A DNA stretch of 64,000 bases, taken from Veillonella intestinalis. Its GTDB lineage: Bacteria; Bacillota; Negativicutes; Veillonellales; Veillonellaceae. The notes beneath the pieces were generated by a model, which searched no databases, had not been told where the DNA came from, and was given only the letters and a program-made list of their open reading frames with translations. The stretch's first letter is position 1. Every line of letters starts with the position of its first letter. The stretch is taken from assembly GCF_943193155.1 (NCBI RefSeq), contig NZ_CALPDB010000001.1, positions 248,001 through 312,000 on the forward strand, read 5' to 3'. Positions 54,641-63,203 of the stretch are shown one piece after another. Both the position numbers and the translations under genes were made by a program.

Positions 54641-54682
54641 AAGGCTGTAACTTAAGCATGAGTCTAAGTTGCAGCCTTTTTA
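54641..54682 (+). terminator. Rho-independent terminator after mtaD
   Basis: The 14-bp stem AAGGCTGTAACTTA/TAAGTTGCAGCCTT (one G-T pair), 10-base loop and T5 tract. Confidence 0.85.
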
Positions 54683-54689
54683 TTATGGA

Positions 54690-54718
54690 TTTACTAAAAG
54701 AGTAAGAACGAGTATAAT
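54690..54718 (+). promoter_or_regulatory. Promoter of the toxin-antitoxin-like pair
   Basis: TTTACT, 17 bases, perfect TATAAT; 54 bases before the Panacea-domain gene. No clear operator repeat is seen. Confidence 0.5.
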
Positions 54719-54772
54719 AAAGTTGAAATTAATAAATAGTATATACATTCCAACGAAAGGTGGTGTATTTCT

Positions 54773-55318
54773 ATGGCTAAAGCGATTGATGTTGCTAAAT
54801 TTTTCATTGAATTAGTTAATAATAATCCTAATGAAGACCTTATGACTAATTTACGTCTGAATAAATTATTATATTTTGCACAAGCAGCTAGTTTTAAAAA
54901 ACTTGGATATGCTCTAATTGATGAGTCTTTTGAAGCTTGGCAATTTGGACCAGTTTTACCAGAAGTCTATGAAAGATATAAACATTTTGGCAGAAATGGA
55001 ATTCAAAGTGAGCCATTTGATAGAAGTAAATTATCGCGTAAAGAACAATTATATCTTATTGACGTACTTCGTACTTATAATACTATTTCTACTTCAGCTC
55101 TAGTTAAAATGAGTCATGAAAGTGATGGGCCGTGGAGAAAAACCTATAAAATTAATACTCACAAAATTATTGATAATGAAATTATAGAAGATTATTTTAA
55201 AGATAAAGATATTGTAGAAGATTTTAAACCTTTATTTGCTAATTCACAATTTGTAGGGCATAGAGATACTGCAGATGATGTACTTGTTTTGCCAAAGGAC
55301 ATGGATTATGCCGAATGA
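54773..55318 (+). CDS. Panacea/DUF4065 (SocA-like) domain protein, probable antitoxin
   Basis: A 181-aa protein whose N-terminal ~130 residues have the Panacea/DUF4065 pattern: VAKFFIELVNNN, LRLNKLLYFAQAASFKKLGYALIDESFEAWQFGPVLPEVYERYKHFG, LIDVLRTYNTISTSALVKMSHESDGPWRKTY. Proteins with this domain act as antitoxins (SocA, PanA) for many unrelated toxins, and also occur in phages. The charged C-terminal ~50 residues are separate, probably the toxin-specific part. Its 3' end overlaps the next gene by 11 bases, indicating coupling. The SD is AAAGGTGG. Confidence 0.8.
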   Translation: MAKAIDVAKFFIELVNNNPNEDLMTNLRLNKLLYFAQAASFKKLGYALIDESFEAWQFGPVLPEVYERYKHFGRNGIQSEPFDRSKLSRKEQLYLIDVLRTYNTISTSALVKMSHESDGPWRKTYKINTHKIIDNEIIEDYFKDKDIVEDFKPLFANSQFVGHRDTADDVLVLPKDMDYAE

Positions 55319-55637
55319 ATGGGAAGTATGGTGGGCGTTAGTTAAATTTGAAGATTCAAATCAAGCTAAAACAAGACCAGTTATAGTCTTAGAAAATAAT
55401 CAAGCTTATATTTTATCTTTAAAAGTAACAAGTCATGGTCCTAGGAAAAATTTCAATGGAGAGTTTGATTTAATGAAATGGAATGAAGCTGGTTTGGAGC
55501 GTCCTTCAACTGTTCGATTGAGTCAACCATTAAAATTAAAAGAAAAGGACTTTAAATCAAAAATAGGGGATTTAGATGCATTTGATATCTATGCTATTCA
55601 ACAACTATTAACCTATTATGATTTTGAAAACTATTAA
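55308..55637 (+). CDS. PemK/MazF-like toxin candidate
   Basis: A 109-aa protein read in another frame, starting at an ATG 11 bases inside the antitoxin gene, with AAAGGA upstream. The N-terminus MPNEWEVWWALVKFEDSNQ, then AKTRPVIVLENNQAYILSLKVTSH, resembles the first strands of PemK/MazF RNases (GDIWWV... RPALVI...), and PSTVRLSQPLKLKEKDF matches their SxVRxxQ... type strand. Family ascription is moderate since it is shorter and diverged; an RNase role is inference. A terminator follows. The longer frame from 55275 is not used because the start at 55308 has better spacing. Confidence 0.65.
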   Translation: MPNEWEVWWALVKFEDSNQAKTRPVIVLENNQAYILSLKVTSHGPRKNFNGEFDLMKWNEAGLERPSTVRLSQPLKLKEKDFKSKIGDLDAFDIYAIQQLLTYYDFENY

Positions 55638-55682
55638 TTTATCTTGAAAGTATTTTAGATATTAAACTATTTGTGAAATAAA

Positions 55683-55714
55683 AAAAGGGCTGTAGCAATG
55701 GCTACAGCCCTTTT
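55683..55714. terminator. Bidirectional terminator between the toxin-like gene and tpx
   Basis: A perfect 14-bp stem AAAAGGGCTGTAGC/GCTACAGCCCTTTT with an AATG loop and A/T tracts on both sides, between convergent genes. Confidence 0.88.
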
Positions 55715-55782
55715 GGCGTACATATCATCATGTCTACCATAGTAAATACTACAGTAGTACAGGGATAACAAGTAAACTTATA

Positions 55783-56298
55783 TTAGATTAATTTTTTTAC
55801 AGCATCAACAGCCGCATCAAAGTTAACAGATTGAGTTACTTCTGGTACATATTCAACATAGGCTACTTTGTCATCTTTGTCGATAACTACGATACCACGA
55901 GTTAAAAGACGAAGTTCTTCAATCAAGAAACCATAAGCTTCGCCGAAGCTTGCATCTTTATGGTCAGAAAGAGTTACTACATTTTCAACACCAGCAGCAC
56001 CGCACCAACGTTTTTGAGCGAATGGAAGGTCCATGGAAATAGTTAATACAACTACATCATTGGAAAGTTCAGTTGCTTCTTTGTTGAACCAACGAGTCTG
56101 AGCATCACAAACGCCAGTATCTAAGGAAGGAACTACAGAGATAATTTTTACTTTACCTTCGAAGTCTTTCAAAGATTTTGCTGCTAAGCCATTATCTAAA
56201 ACAGTAAAGTTAGGAGCTGCTTCGCCAACTTTTACTTCTTTACCTACTAATGTCATTGGATTACCTGCGAAAGTGATTACGCCAGTACGTTTTTCCAT
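55783..56298 (-). CDS. tpx: Thiol peroxidase (atypical 2-Cys peroxiredoxin)
   Basis: Reduces hydroperoxides using thioredoxin. The start is the ATG at 56298, which has AGGAGGTT upstream on the - strand, giving 171 aa; a longer frame to 56367 covers the promoter. The sequence opens MEKRTGVITFAGNPMTLVGK. The peroxidatic Cys is in PSLDTGVCDAQTRWFN and the resolving Cys in FAQKRWCGAAG, the spacing of Tpx. Monocistronic, between a bidirectional terminator and a promoter with a palindromic site. Confidence 0.96.
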   Translation of the reverse strand: MEKRTGVITFAGNPMTLVGKEVKVGEAAPNFTVLDNGLAAKSLKDFEGKVKIISVVPSLDTGVCDAQTRWFNKEATELSNDVVVLTISMDLPFAQKRWCGAAGVENVVTLSDHKDASFGEAYGFLIEELRLLTRGIVVIDKDDKVAYVEYVPEVTQSVNFDAAVDAVKKLI

Positions 56299-56352
56299 AA
56301 TAAATAACCTCCTAAAGATTAATTTCAAAATTTCATTTCTGTTCTTAATAGC

Positions 56353-56369
56353 GAGTGTATTGTACACTC
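56353..56369 (-). promoter_or_regulatory. Palindromic operator over the tpx promoter
   Basis: GAGTGTA-TTG-TACACTC, a perfect 7+3+7 palindrome, contains TACAAT on the - strand, a plausible tpx -10 box. It differs from the PerR box I know. The -35 is weak, as might suit an activated or repressed stress promoter. Confidence 0.5.
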
Positions 56370-56521
56370 ACTTGACACTATTAAGTATATCATGGTGTTT
56401 TGCATAAGTAAAATAAAAATTGATAATTTTCGATGTTATACTTTATATGATACAATAGAAACATAAAATGTAAACTTAAGAGATACAAAAAATATCTGAA
56501 TGACAACTGGAGATATACATA

Positions 56522-58282
56522 ATGAAAAAACTTACTATTTTTTCACAGTTTTTCAAAGGCTATGGTCCCATTTATTTATTGGGTATAGTCCTATTGATTA
56601 CGATTAATATTCTATTTCTCTATGTGCCAAGGCTCATTGGGGAATCAATTAACACCTTATATTACGGTAAGGAAGGCCTTACTACTTATATAGGGTACTT
56701 TTTTATGTTAGGTATAACGGTTACCATTCTAAAATTTGGATCACGCCATTTACTATTAGGCTCTATTCGTCGTTTTGAATTTTTATTGCGGCGTCGTCTT
56801 TTTGATCATGCCTTATATATTCCTACTGCTTATTATGAAAAGAACGGCCCTGGTAAGGTTATGGCTTTGATGACTAATGATGTTACGTCCCTACGAGTTT
56901 CACTGGGCCTTGGTGTTATGATTTTAGTGGATGCCATTTTCTTTGGCATTTGTTCGTTCTTTTTAATGGCTAAAGAGATTAGTGTGTCTTTGACTATTAT
57001 GACGTTATTGCCGATGCCTTTTATTTTATTTGGCATGCTCTATGTAAGTCGGCGCATGCGTCAACGTCAAAAAGAAGCTCAAAATACCTATAGTGATTTA
57101 ACGGAATTTGCGCAGGAATTATTTTTAGGTATGCCTGTTATTCGGGCATTTAATCGTGAAATGCGCAGTTTATGGCGTTTCCAAAATATTAATAAAATTA
57201 ACTACGAAAAAAATATGAGAGTGGCTCTATTAGATGCCATTTTAGCACCATTAACTTTTGTAGCCCCTTTTATGTGTCACGCCATAGCTATTTTTGTATG
57301 TGGACGGTTAATTATTGCCAATGAAATTTCTGTAGGGGATTTCGTAGCAGTTAATGGGTACTTAAGTTTAATTATTGGCCCTATTATGGGTATAGGCTCG
57401 CTACTATCGGTCTTGCAAAAAGGCTTAGCCTCTTTAGATCGAATTTATGATTTTCTTATGATTGAGGAAGAACAATTAACGGAAGATACTCGTGAGTTAC
57501 CACTGACAACTATGACGATTAGTAACTTATTTTTTACATACCCTGAAACATCGGCTCCTATGTTAGAAAATGTTAATTTAACGATTCAGCCTGGCGAATT
57601 TATCGGCATAGTAGGGGGGCCTGGTTCGGGTAAGTCTACGTTATTTAAATTGTTATTACGTCTCCATGATACACCTGCTAATAGTGTATATATTGGGGAT
57701 GAAGATATAACGAAATTACCGCTTCAAGTATTGCGGCGTAGTATTGCCTATGTGCCACCAGAACCATTTTTATTGGGCACCACCTTGGGTGAAAATATTG
57801 CCTTTGGTGAGGCTTCTAATCATACTATCGATTTAACTGAAGCTGCTGAAAGAGCTGCGTTAACACGTGATTTAAGTGAACGCTTAGCGCCGGCGGCTAA
57901 ACGACTTAAAGAAGGCGGTACTGATTTATCAGGCGGTCAAAAACAAAGAGTTAATATAGCGCGCGGTCTATATAAAAATGCACCATATTTATTATTAGAT
58001 GATAGTTTTTCGGCGCTCGATACAATTAGTGCTAGATCTATCATTAAAACCTTGCGTCAAGGTCGCCAACAAACTTTATTATTTATTTCACAGCGTCTTG
58101 AAGCCTTACGTGAGGCCAATCGTATTGTAGTATTTAAAGAGGGGACCATTGTAGAACAAGGAACTCATGAAGAGTTATTAGCTCTCAATGGTGAATATTG
58201 CCGGTTATATGCCCAGCAAATTGATGAGCCCTTGGAAGAAGAGGATATGGTGGCATTAGCAAAGGAGGTGTCTCATGAGTAA
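56522..58282 (+). CDS. ABC exporter half-transporter, degenerate-site subunit (MdlA/YheI-like)
   Basis: A 586-aa fusion of six transmembrane helices (residues ~15-310) and a nucleotide-binding domain. Walker A is GGPGSGKST, the signature LSGGQKQRVNIARG is perfect, but Walker B is LLLDDSFSALD with Asp in place of the catalytic Glu, and the switch His is Gln (FISQRLEAL). This pattern marks the non-catalytic site of heterodimeric exporters. The partner gene overlaps its end by 8 bases. Substrate unknown; drugs or lipids are typical. Confidence 0.9.
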   Translation: MKKLTIFSQFFKGYGPIYLLGIVLLITINILFLYVPRLIGESINTLYYGKEGLTTYIGYFFMLGITVTILKFGSRHLLLGSIRRFEFLLRRRLFDHALYIPTAYYEKNGPGKVMALMTNDVTSLRVSLGLGVMILVDAIFFGICSFFLMAKEISVSLTIMTLLPMPFILFGMLYVSRRMRQRQKEAQNTYSDLTEFAQELFLGMPVIRAFNREMRSLWRFQNINKINYEKNMRVALLDAILAPLTFVAPFMCHAIAIFVCGRLIIANEISVGDFVAVNGYLSLIIGPIMGIGSLLSVLQKGLASLDRIYDFLMIEEEQLTEDTRELPLTTMTISNLFFTYPETSAPMLENVNLTIQPGEFIGIVGGPGSGKSTLFKLLLRLHDTPANSVYIGDEDITKLPLQVLRRSIAYVPPEPFLLGTTLGENIAFGEASNHTIDLTEAAERAALTRDLSERLAPAAKRLKEGGTDLSGGQKQRVNIARGLYKNAPYLLLDDSFSALDTISARSIIKTLRQGRQQTLLFISQRLEALREANRIVVFKEGTIVEQGTHEELLALNGEYCRLYAQQIDEPLEEEDMVALAKEVSHE

Positions 58283-60065
58283 GCAACATAGTAGTTCCTA
58301 TACAGTGCAGGAAGAAGTAGCTCTTACTAAACATGAAGATATCTTATTGTTACGGCGTTTGGGACAGTATATTAGTCCTCATAAATTCTTGCTTATTTGG
58401 GCTGCTTTATTTTTACTGTTTGCATTAGGCCTTGAATTAGTTCGCCCTATGCTTATTAAGGGGGTTATTGATACAGCCTTTCCACAACGAGATGTGGGGA
58501 TTATTTTAGAATATGCAGGCTTGTATTTCTTGACGATTACATTGAGTATCGTCGCTATGTTTGTTCACAATTATACCTTACAACAATTTGGTCAGCGTAT
58601 TATCTTTGAAATTCGCAATACGGTGTTTGCCAAAATTTTAGCCCGTACGCCGGCCCACTTTGGTGAATTGCCAATTGGTAATTTAGTAACTCGTGTTACC
58701 AATGATACCGAATCCTTGCGTACGCTTTATACTGATGTAGTTTTAAAACTTGGCAGTAGTACCTTGATGATTATAGGTATTTTAATTTCCATGTTCTTTT
58801 TAAATGCAAAATTGGCAGCTGTCGTGTCTTTATTGGTACCACTTATGGCAGTGTTAATTTTTGTGTATCAAAAGTATGCTCGTAAGGCCTTTCGTGGCGT
58901 GCGTACAAAACTGGCTGCTTCCAATACATCTGTTCAAGAAATGCTTAACTTTATTGTTATAATAAAGTCCTATGTTGGGGAAAGTATTATGGCTAAGCAA
59001 TATGATCGTATTAGTCGTGAGTTTTTACAGGCCGGTTTATTTGAAGTAAAGACCTTTGCCATTTTTAGACCAATAGTAGATGGTATGTTGTTTGTAATTT
59101 TTATTGCGATTTTTAGTTTTACTAATTGGTTTGATTCAGTAACTGAGGCGGGAACTGTATTTGCCTTTATTCAGTATATGGATAAATTCTTCCAGCCTTT
59201 AAAAGAGATTGCTGAAAAATATAATAATTTACAAAGCGCTTTAGCAGGGGCAGAACGTTTAGTACCTATTATTAATGAAGATGCGGATACAACGATTGAA
59301 ACTATTACTGTGCCTGATGAATTTGCTACCATTCATACTATTGAGTTTGATCATGTATGGTTTTCCTATGATAATTCTGAAAATTATGCACTCAAGGATA
59401 TTTCAATTACTATTCAAGGCGGCCAGTTCATTGGTATTGTTGGCCCTTCTGGCGGGGGCAAGTCAACGCTCATGGCTTTGCTTATGGGGTTCTACCGCCC
59501 TACTAAAGGGACTATTCGTATTAATGGCTATGATACGGCTCAATATGCACCGGCTGTTTTACGTGAGGTAATGGGCTATGTATTTCAGGATAGTCATTTA
59601 TTTAAAGGTACGATTCGTGAAAATTTATCCCTCTATGATGATGCTATACCAGAAAGTGCTCTTATAACAGCTGCTCAAAAGGCTCATTTACATACTATGA
59701 TTGAACGGTTGCCTCAGGGCTATGATACACCGGTAGGGTATTTAGGATCCTTATTATCAACTGGTCAGAAACAATTGTTAGCCATGGCTAGAGTATTGGT
59801 GCGAGATCGTCAAGTTTTAATTTTTGACGAAGCTACGGCACATATTGATAGTCATACGGAACAACTAATTCAACAATCCATTGAAACGATTCGTGGTGAA
59901 AAGACAATCATCAGTATAGCTCATCGCTTGTCTACTATTCGCAGTGCTAACCAGATATATTTGATTAAGCAAGGAGAAATTGTTGAGTCTGGTACTTATG
60001 AATCTCTCATTGCCCAAAAAGGTTCTTTCTTTGCCCTTTGGGAAGCACGGTCAGTTGTGATATAA
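58275..60065 (+). CDS. ABC exporter half-transporter, catalytic-site subunit (MdlB/YheH-like)
   Basis: A 596-aa half-transporter with an N-terminal extension (~25 residues), six membrane helices and an NBD. Walker A GPSGGGKST, Walker B VLIFDEATAHID with the catalytic Glu, and the switch His (SIAHRLS) are intact; the signature is LSTGQ rather than LSGGQ. With the upstream subunit it would form a heterodimer with one active ATP site. The SD AAAGGAGGTG lies within the previous gene, so the two are translationally coupled. Confidence 0.9.
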   Translation: MSKQHSSSYTVQEEVALTKHEDILLLRRLGQYISPHKFLLIWAALFLLFALGLELVRPMLIKGVIDTAFPQRDVGIILEYAGLYFLTITLSIVAMFVHNYTLQQFGQRIIFEIRNTVFAKILARTPAHFGELPIGNLVTRVTNDTESLRTLYTDVVLKLGSSTLMIIGILISMFFLNAKLAAVVSLLVPLMAVLIFVYQKYARKAFRGVRTKLAASNTSVQEMLNFIVIIKSYVGESIMAKQYDRISREFLQAGLFEVKTFAIFRPIVDGMLFVIFIAIFSFTNWFDSVTEAGTVFAFIQYMDKFFQPLKEIAEKYNNLQSALAGAERLVPIINEDADTTIETITVPDEFATIHTIEFDHVWFSYDNSENYALKDISITIQGGQFIGIVGPSGGGKSTLMALLMGFYRPTKGTIRINGYDTAQYAPAVLREVMGYVFQDSHLFKGTIRENLSLYDDAIPESALITAAQKAHLHTMIERLPQGYDTPVGYLGSLLSTGQKQLLAMARVLVRDRQVLIFDEATAHIDSHTEQLIQQSIETIRGEKTIISIAHRLSTIRSANQIYLIKQGEIVESGTYESLIAQKGSFFALWEARSVVI

Positions 60066-60107
60066 TTATTTAAGATATAGAGTTTTTTGAACTTTGAAAG
60101 TTTAACT

Positions 60108-60146
60108 AATACCGCACAGGCAATCATACATTTGCTGTGCGGTATT
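60108..60146 (+). terminator. Hairpin after the ABC exporter genes
   Basis: A perfect 12-bp stem AATACCGCACAG/CTGTGCGGTATT, which can extend by three more pairs around a bulge. It lacks a good U-tract (CATTACTATT follows), so it is a weak terminator or an mRNA end stabiliser. Confidence 0.5.
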
Positions 60147-60168
60147 CATTACTATTGTGGAGGGATAT

Positions 60169-60966
60169 ATGGAACGTATTACATCAAAAGAAAATAAGGT
60201 TTTGAAATACGCCCAATCCTTGCAACGAAAAAAATATCGCAAACTACATGGCGAATATTTGGCAGAAGGTTTGCGCACTGTAGCAGATATGATTGCTACT
60301 GGATTAGTGACTACTGTTTTTATTAGTGATGAATATGCAGTTACTAGTGAAACATATGAGATAGCTGAACAAGCAGCGACTCAAGGAAGTATGGTGTATC
60401 AGGTAAAGGCAGCCTTACTAAAAAGTATTGAAAGTACGGTGCATGGACAGGGGATTATTGCGATTGTAAAGAAGCAAACACATCAGTTAACAGAGTCTTC
60501 TTTTGGTAATGGCCTTTATGTCTTGTTAGATGAAATTCAAGATCCTGGTAATTTAGGCACCATTATTCGCACCGCTGTTGCTGCTGGTGTAAAGGGCTTA
60601 TTTTTAACTAAAGGTAGTGTAGATCCGTATAATGAAAAAACGGTTCGCAGTACTATGAGTGCTATAACTAAATTGCCTATTTATGAGAATGTTTCTATTG
60701 ACGAACTCATGCCAATAATTAAAATGAATCAGATCGCTGTGTATGCTACAGCTTTAGAGCAGGCATCACCTATTTATGATGTTTCCTTTGCACCATCAAC
60801 ATTGCTTTTATTAGGTAACGAAGCTAATGGACTTAGTGAGCCGTGGTTTCAAATAGCGCAAGAGCGCATTACTATTCCTATGTATGGCCCTATTGAGTCT
60901 TTAAATTTGGCCATAGCAAGTGCGTTGTGCATGTATGCAGTGAGAGAGAGTTGGTTACATGAGTAA
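60169..60966 (+). CDS. TrmH/SpoU-family 23S rRNA 2'-O-methyltransferase
   Basis: A 265-aa SPOUT methylase. The ATG at 60169 follows GTGGAGGG by 5 bases. The N-terminal substrate-binding region (ITSKENKVLKYAQSLQRKKYRKLHGEYLAEGLRTV) is that of RlmB/TsnR-like enzymes; the catalytic motifs are EIQDPGNLGTIIRTA, LLLGNEANGLS and SLNLAIASALCMY. It should methylate ribose in rRNA; the position is not predictable here. It overlaps larB by 8 bases. Confidence 0.88.
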   Translation: MERITSKENKVLKYAQSLQRKKYRKLHGEYLAEGLRTVADMIATGLVTTVFISDEYAVTSETYEIAEQAATQGSMVYQVKAALLKSIESTVHGQGIIAIVKKQTHQLTESSFGNGLYVLLDEIQDPGNLGTIIRTAVAAGVKGLFLTKGSVDPYNEKTVRSTMSAITKLPIYENVSIDELMPIIKMNQIAVYATALEQASPIYDVSFAPSTLLLLGNEANGLSEPWFQIAQERITIPMYGPIESLNLAIASALCMYAVRESWLHE

Positions 60967-61735
60967 ATCTATTAGTGAATTATTAGAGGCCTATAAAGAA
61001 GGAAATCTTTCCTTAGAGTCCTGTGAAAAACACATAAATGAGATTATAAGCTGTGAAATTCGTAATGAAGCTAGAGTATCAAGTTTACAAGAAGCTGTTA
61101 TTGATTTAGATCGTGCTAATCGTCAAGGATTTCCAGAGGTAGTGTATTGCGAAGGTAAAACAGATGAACAATGCATTACTATTTTTAAGGAATTAAATCA
61201 TCACTATGGTACTTACATGGGGACTCGTGGTCGAAAAAGTATTTATGAAGCTCTTTGCGCTGAGATTCCCGATTTACAATTTGATGAGACGAGCGGTATT
61301 TTATATTGCCGAAGAGATTGGCAGTTGCACAATGAAGCACGGTCAATTGCCGTAGTTACAGCTGGTACTAGCGATATACCAGTAGCAGAAGAAGCAGCTT
61401 TAACGGCTGAACTTATGGGAAATGAAGTAGTCCGTATCTATGATGTTGGTGTAGCGGGGATTCATAGACTATTTCATCGCCTTGAAGATATTCAAGCCGC
61501 CAATGTTGTCATCGTAGTAGCTGGTATGGAAGGGGCCTTAGCAAGTGTTGTAGGTGGTTTAGTGACTAAGCCAATTATTGCAGTGCCTACCAGCATTGGC
61601 TATGGAGCTAATTTTAAAGGCCTTGCGGCTTTATTATCTATGCTCAATTCTTGTGCTGCTGGGGTTGGTGTTGTGAATATTGATAATGGCTTTGGCGCAG
61701 GACGTTTGGCCCATGTTATTAATAGTCAGCGGTAA
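60959..61735 (+). CDS. larB: Nickel-pincer cofactor biosynthesis protein LarB
   Basis: LarB carboxylates nicotinic acid adenine dinucleotide to give the P2CMN precursor of the nickel-pincer nucleotide of lactate racemase. It is 258 aa with the PurE-like domain (IAVVTAGTSDIPVAEEAALTAELMGNEVVRIYDVGVAG, VVAGMEGALASVVGGLV, AVPTSIGYGANFKGLAALLSMLNSCAAGVGVVNIDNGFGA). Family identification is firm. A LarC C-terminal domain gene follows after 14 bases; larA, larE and the LarC N-terminal domain are not in the window. Confidence 0.92.
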   Translation: MSKSISELLEAYKEGNLSLESCEKHINEIISCEIRNEARVSSLQEAVIDLDRANRQGFPEVVYCEGKTDEQCITIFKELNHHYGTYMGTRGRKSIYEALCAEIPDLQFDETSGILYCRRDWQLHNEARSIAVVTAGTSDIPVAEEAALTAELMGNEVVRIYDVGVAGIHRLFHRLEDIQAANVVIVVAGMEGALASVVGGLVTKPIIAVPTSIGYGANFKGLAALLSMLNSCAAGVGVVNIDNGFGAGRLAHVINSQR

Positions 61736-61749
61736 GGGAAGGAGTGGCT

Positions 61750-62214
61750 ATGGAAACTAAGGAGGCAAGTAAGGAGATTGATTTAATACAAATCGAAGCG
61801 AATATAGATAATATGAATCCAGAGTTTTATAGTCCCTTACTGGATATCTTATTACAAGCTGGTGCTAATGATGCATGGTTAACACCGATTATTATGAAAA
61901 AAGGTCGCCCAGCTATTTTGTTAAGTGTATTAGCTAATCATAGTCAGTTGGATGAACTAAGTGAAATAATTTTTCAAAATACCACAACGATTGGCTTTCG
62001 CTTTTTTCCTGTTAATCGTATTATTTGTGAACGGGAATTTAGTGAGTTTCTTTATGAAGGGCAACAGATTCATATTAAGCGATCGTATTATAAAGGGCAG
62101 TTAGTCAATACTTCGTTAGAGTATGAAGATTTAAAGCAAGCATCTCACGTATTACAAATTCCTTTAAAGGATTTACAGCAGAAAGTTTGGCAAGCTTTGC
62201 CGAAAGAACTTTAA
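61750..62214 (+). CDS. LarC C-terminal domain protein (LarC2-like), stand-alone
   Basis: A 154-aa protein matching only the C-terminal part of LarC, the CTP-dependent nickel-insertion enzyme: IEANIDNMNPEFYSPLLDILLQAGANDAWLTPIIMKKGRPAILLSVL, then the second half with REFSEFLYEGQQIHIKRSYYKGQ. In L. plantarum LarC1 and LarC2 are joined by frameshifting; here no LarC1 sequence lies between larB and this gene (only 14 bases). The ATG at 61750 has GGGAAGGAG upstream. It may be a true split subunit with LarC1 elsewhere, or a remnant. Confidence 0.82.
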   Translation: METKEASKEIDLIQIEANIDNMNPEFYSPLLDILLQAGANDAWLTPIIMKKGRPAILLSVLANHSQLDELSEIIFQNTTTIGFRFFPVNRIICEREFSEFLYEGQQIHIKRSYYKGQLVNTSLEYEDLKQASHVLQIPLKDLQQKVWQALPKEL

Positions 62215-62351
62215 ATTTTGTGGTTATTTTGCAAGTATTCTTAAAATTATAGTATATTCACAAAATAACACTATACACTACCAATAGACATATGTTAAAA
62301 TAACATATATCCTCTTTATATGAACAAGGATTAAAAGAATAGAAGGTGCGT

Positions 62352-63203
62352 ATGATTCGATTAATAGTTAATGCCGACGATTTTGGCTTACATGAAGCTG
62401 TCAACGAAGGTATCATTAAAGGGCATACCGAGGGGATTATTACAAGTACATCATTATTAGCAAATGGGGAGGCTTTTGATCAAGCTGTAACTCTTGCAAA
62501 AACTGTTCCTCAGTTAGGTATTGGTGTACATACAGCCTTAGTAGGTGGTTTAAAGCCTCTATGTGACCCTGAGGAAGTACCTACTTTGTTAGAAAATGGA
62601 CGCTTTCTCAACTCCTATCCAGACTTTATAAAAAAAGCTATGACGGGAGCCATTAACTTTGAAGAAGTGTATAAGGAATTAGACAAACAATTTGAAAAAG
62701 TTGTTTCCTCTGGTTTACCTATTACTCATGCGGATGGTCATCAACATCTTCATGTGTTACCACAAATAACACCGATTATGGTTACGCTATTGCGGCGTTA
62801 TGGGATTAAAAAAATGAGAATTCCTGCAGAAGATCGTTTTTTCCGTAATGGCATAACGCAATGGGAACGTCTTGCTGGTAAGGTAGGGTTAGCTGAAGTG
62901 GCTGATAAAGCCTATACATTATCCAGTAAAATGGGGATTTGGTCGCCCCGTTATTTTTGGGGGATGATGAGTGGTGGTCAGTTAACTGAAGACCGATTGA
63001 TGGAAATTCTTCAGCGTATTGCTACGACACGTGGTAGTCATGAAATTATGACTCATCCAGGTAATAATGATAGACTTCTTAATTCATTATACCCATGGAA
63101 TTATCATTGGGAAGGCGAATTAGCCGCAATGTGTGCAGAACCAGTAAAACAATTTATTCAGTTCCACCAAATTCAGCTAGTTAATTATGGTGAGTGTGAA
63201 TGA
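62352..63203 (+). CDS. YdjC/ChbG-family carbohydrate deacetylase
   Basis: A 283-aa enzyme of the YdjC fold (polysaccharide deacetylase-like). The catalytic Asp-Asp is in VNADDFGLHEAVNEGI, metal/His motifs in IGVHTALVGG and ADGHQHLHVLP, and the C-terminal HEIMTHPG. It would remove acetyl groups from N-acetylated sugars. The ATG at 62352 is preferred with AGAAGG upstream. Its stop overlaps (ATGA) the start of a flippase-like membrane protein, as in glycolipid or hopanoid-type (HpnK) neighbourhoods, which hints at a membrane glycolipid substrate. Confidence 0.85.
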   Translation: MIRLIVNADDFGLHEAVNEGIIKGHTEGIITSTSLLANGEAFDQAVTLAKTVPQLGIGVHTALVGGLKPLCDPEEVPTLLENGRFLNSYPDFIKKAMTGAINFEEVYKELDKQFEKVVSSGLPITHADGHQHLHVLPQITPIMVTLLRRYGIKKMRIPAEDRFFRNGITQWERLAGKVGLAEVADKAYTLSSKMGIWSPRYFWGMMSGGQLTEDRLMEILQRIATTRGSHEIMTHPGNNDRLLNSLYPWNYHWEGELAAMCAEPVKQFIQFHQIQLVNYGECE

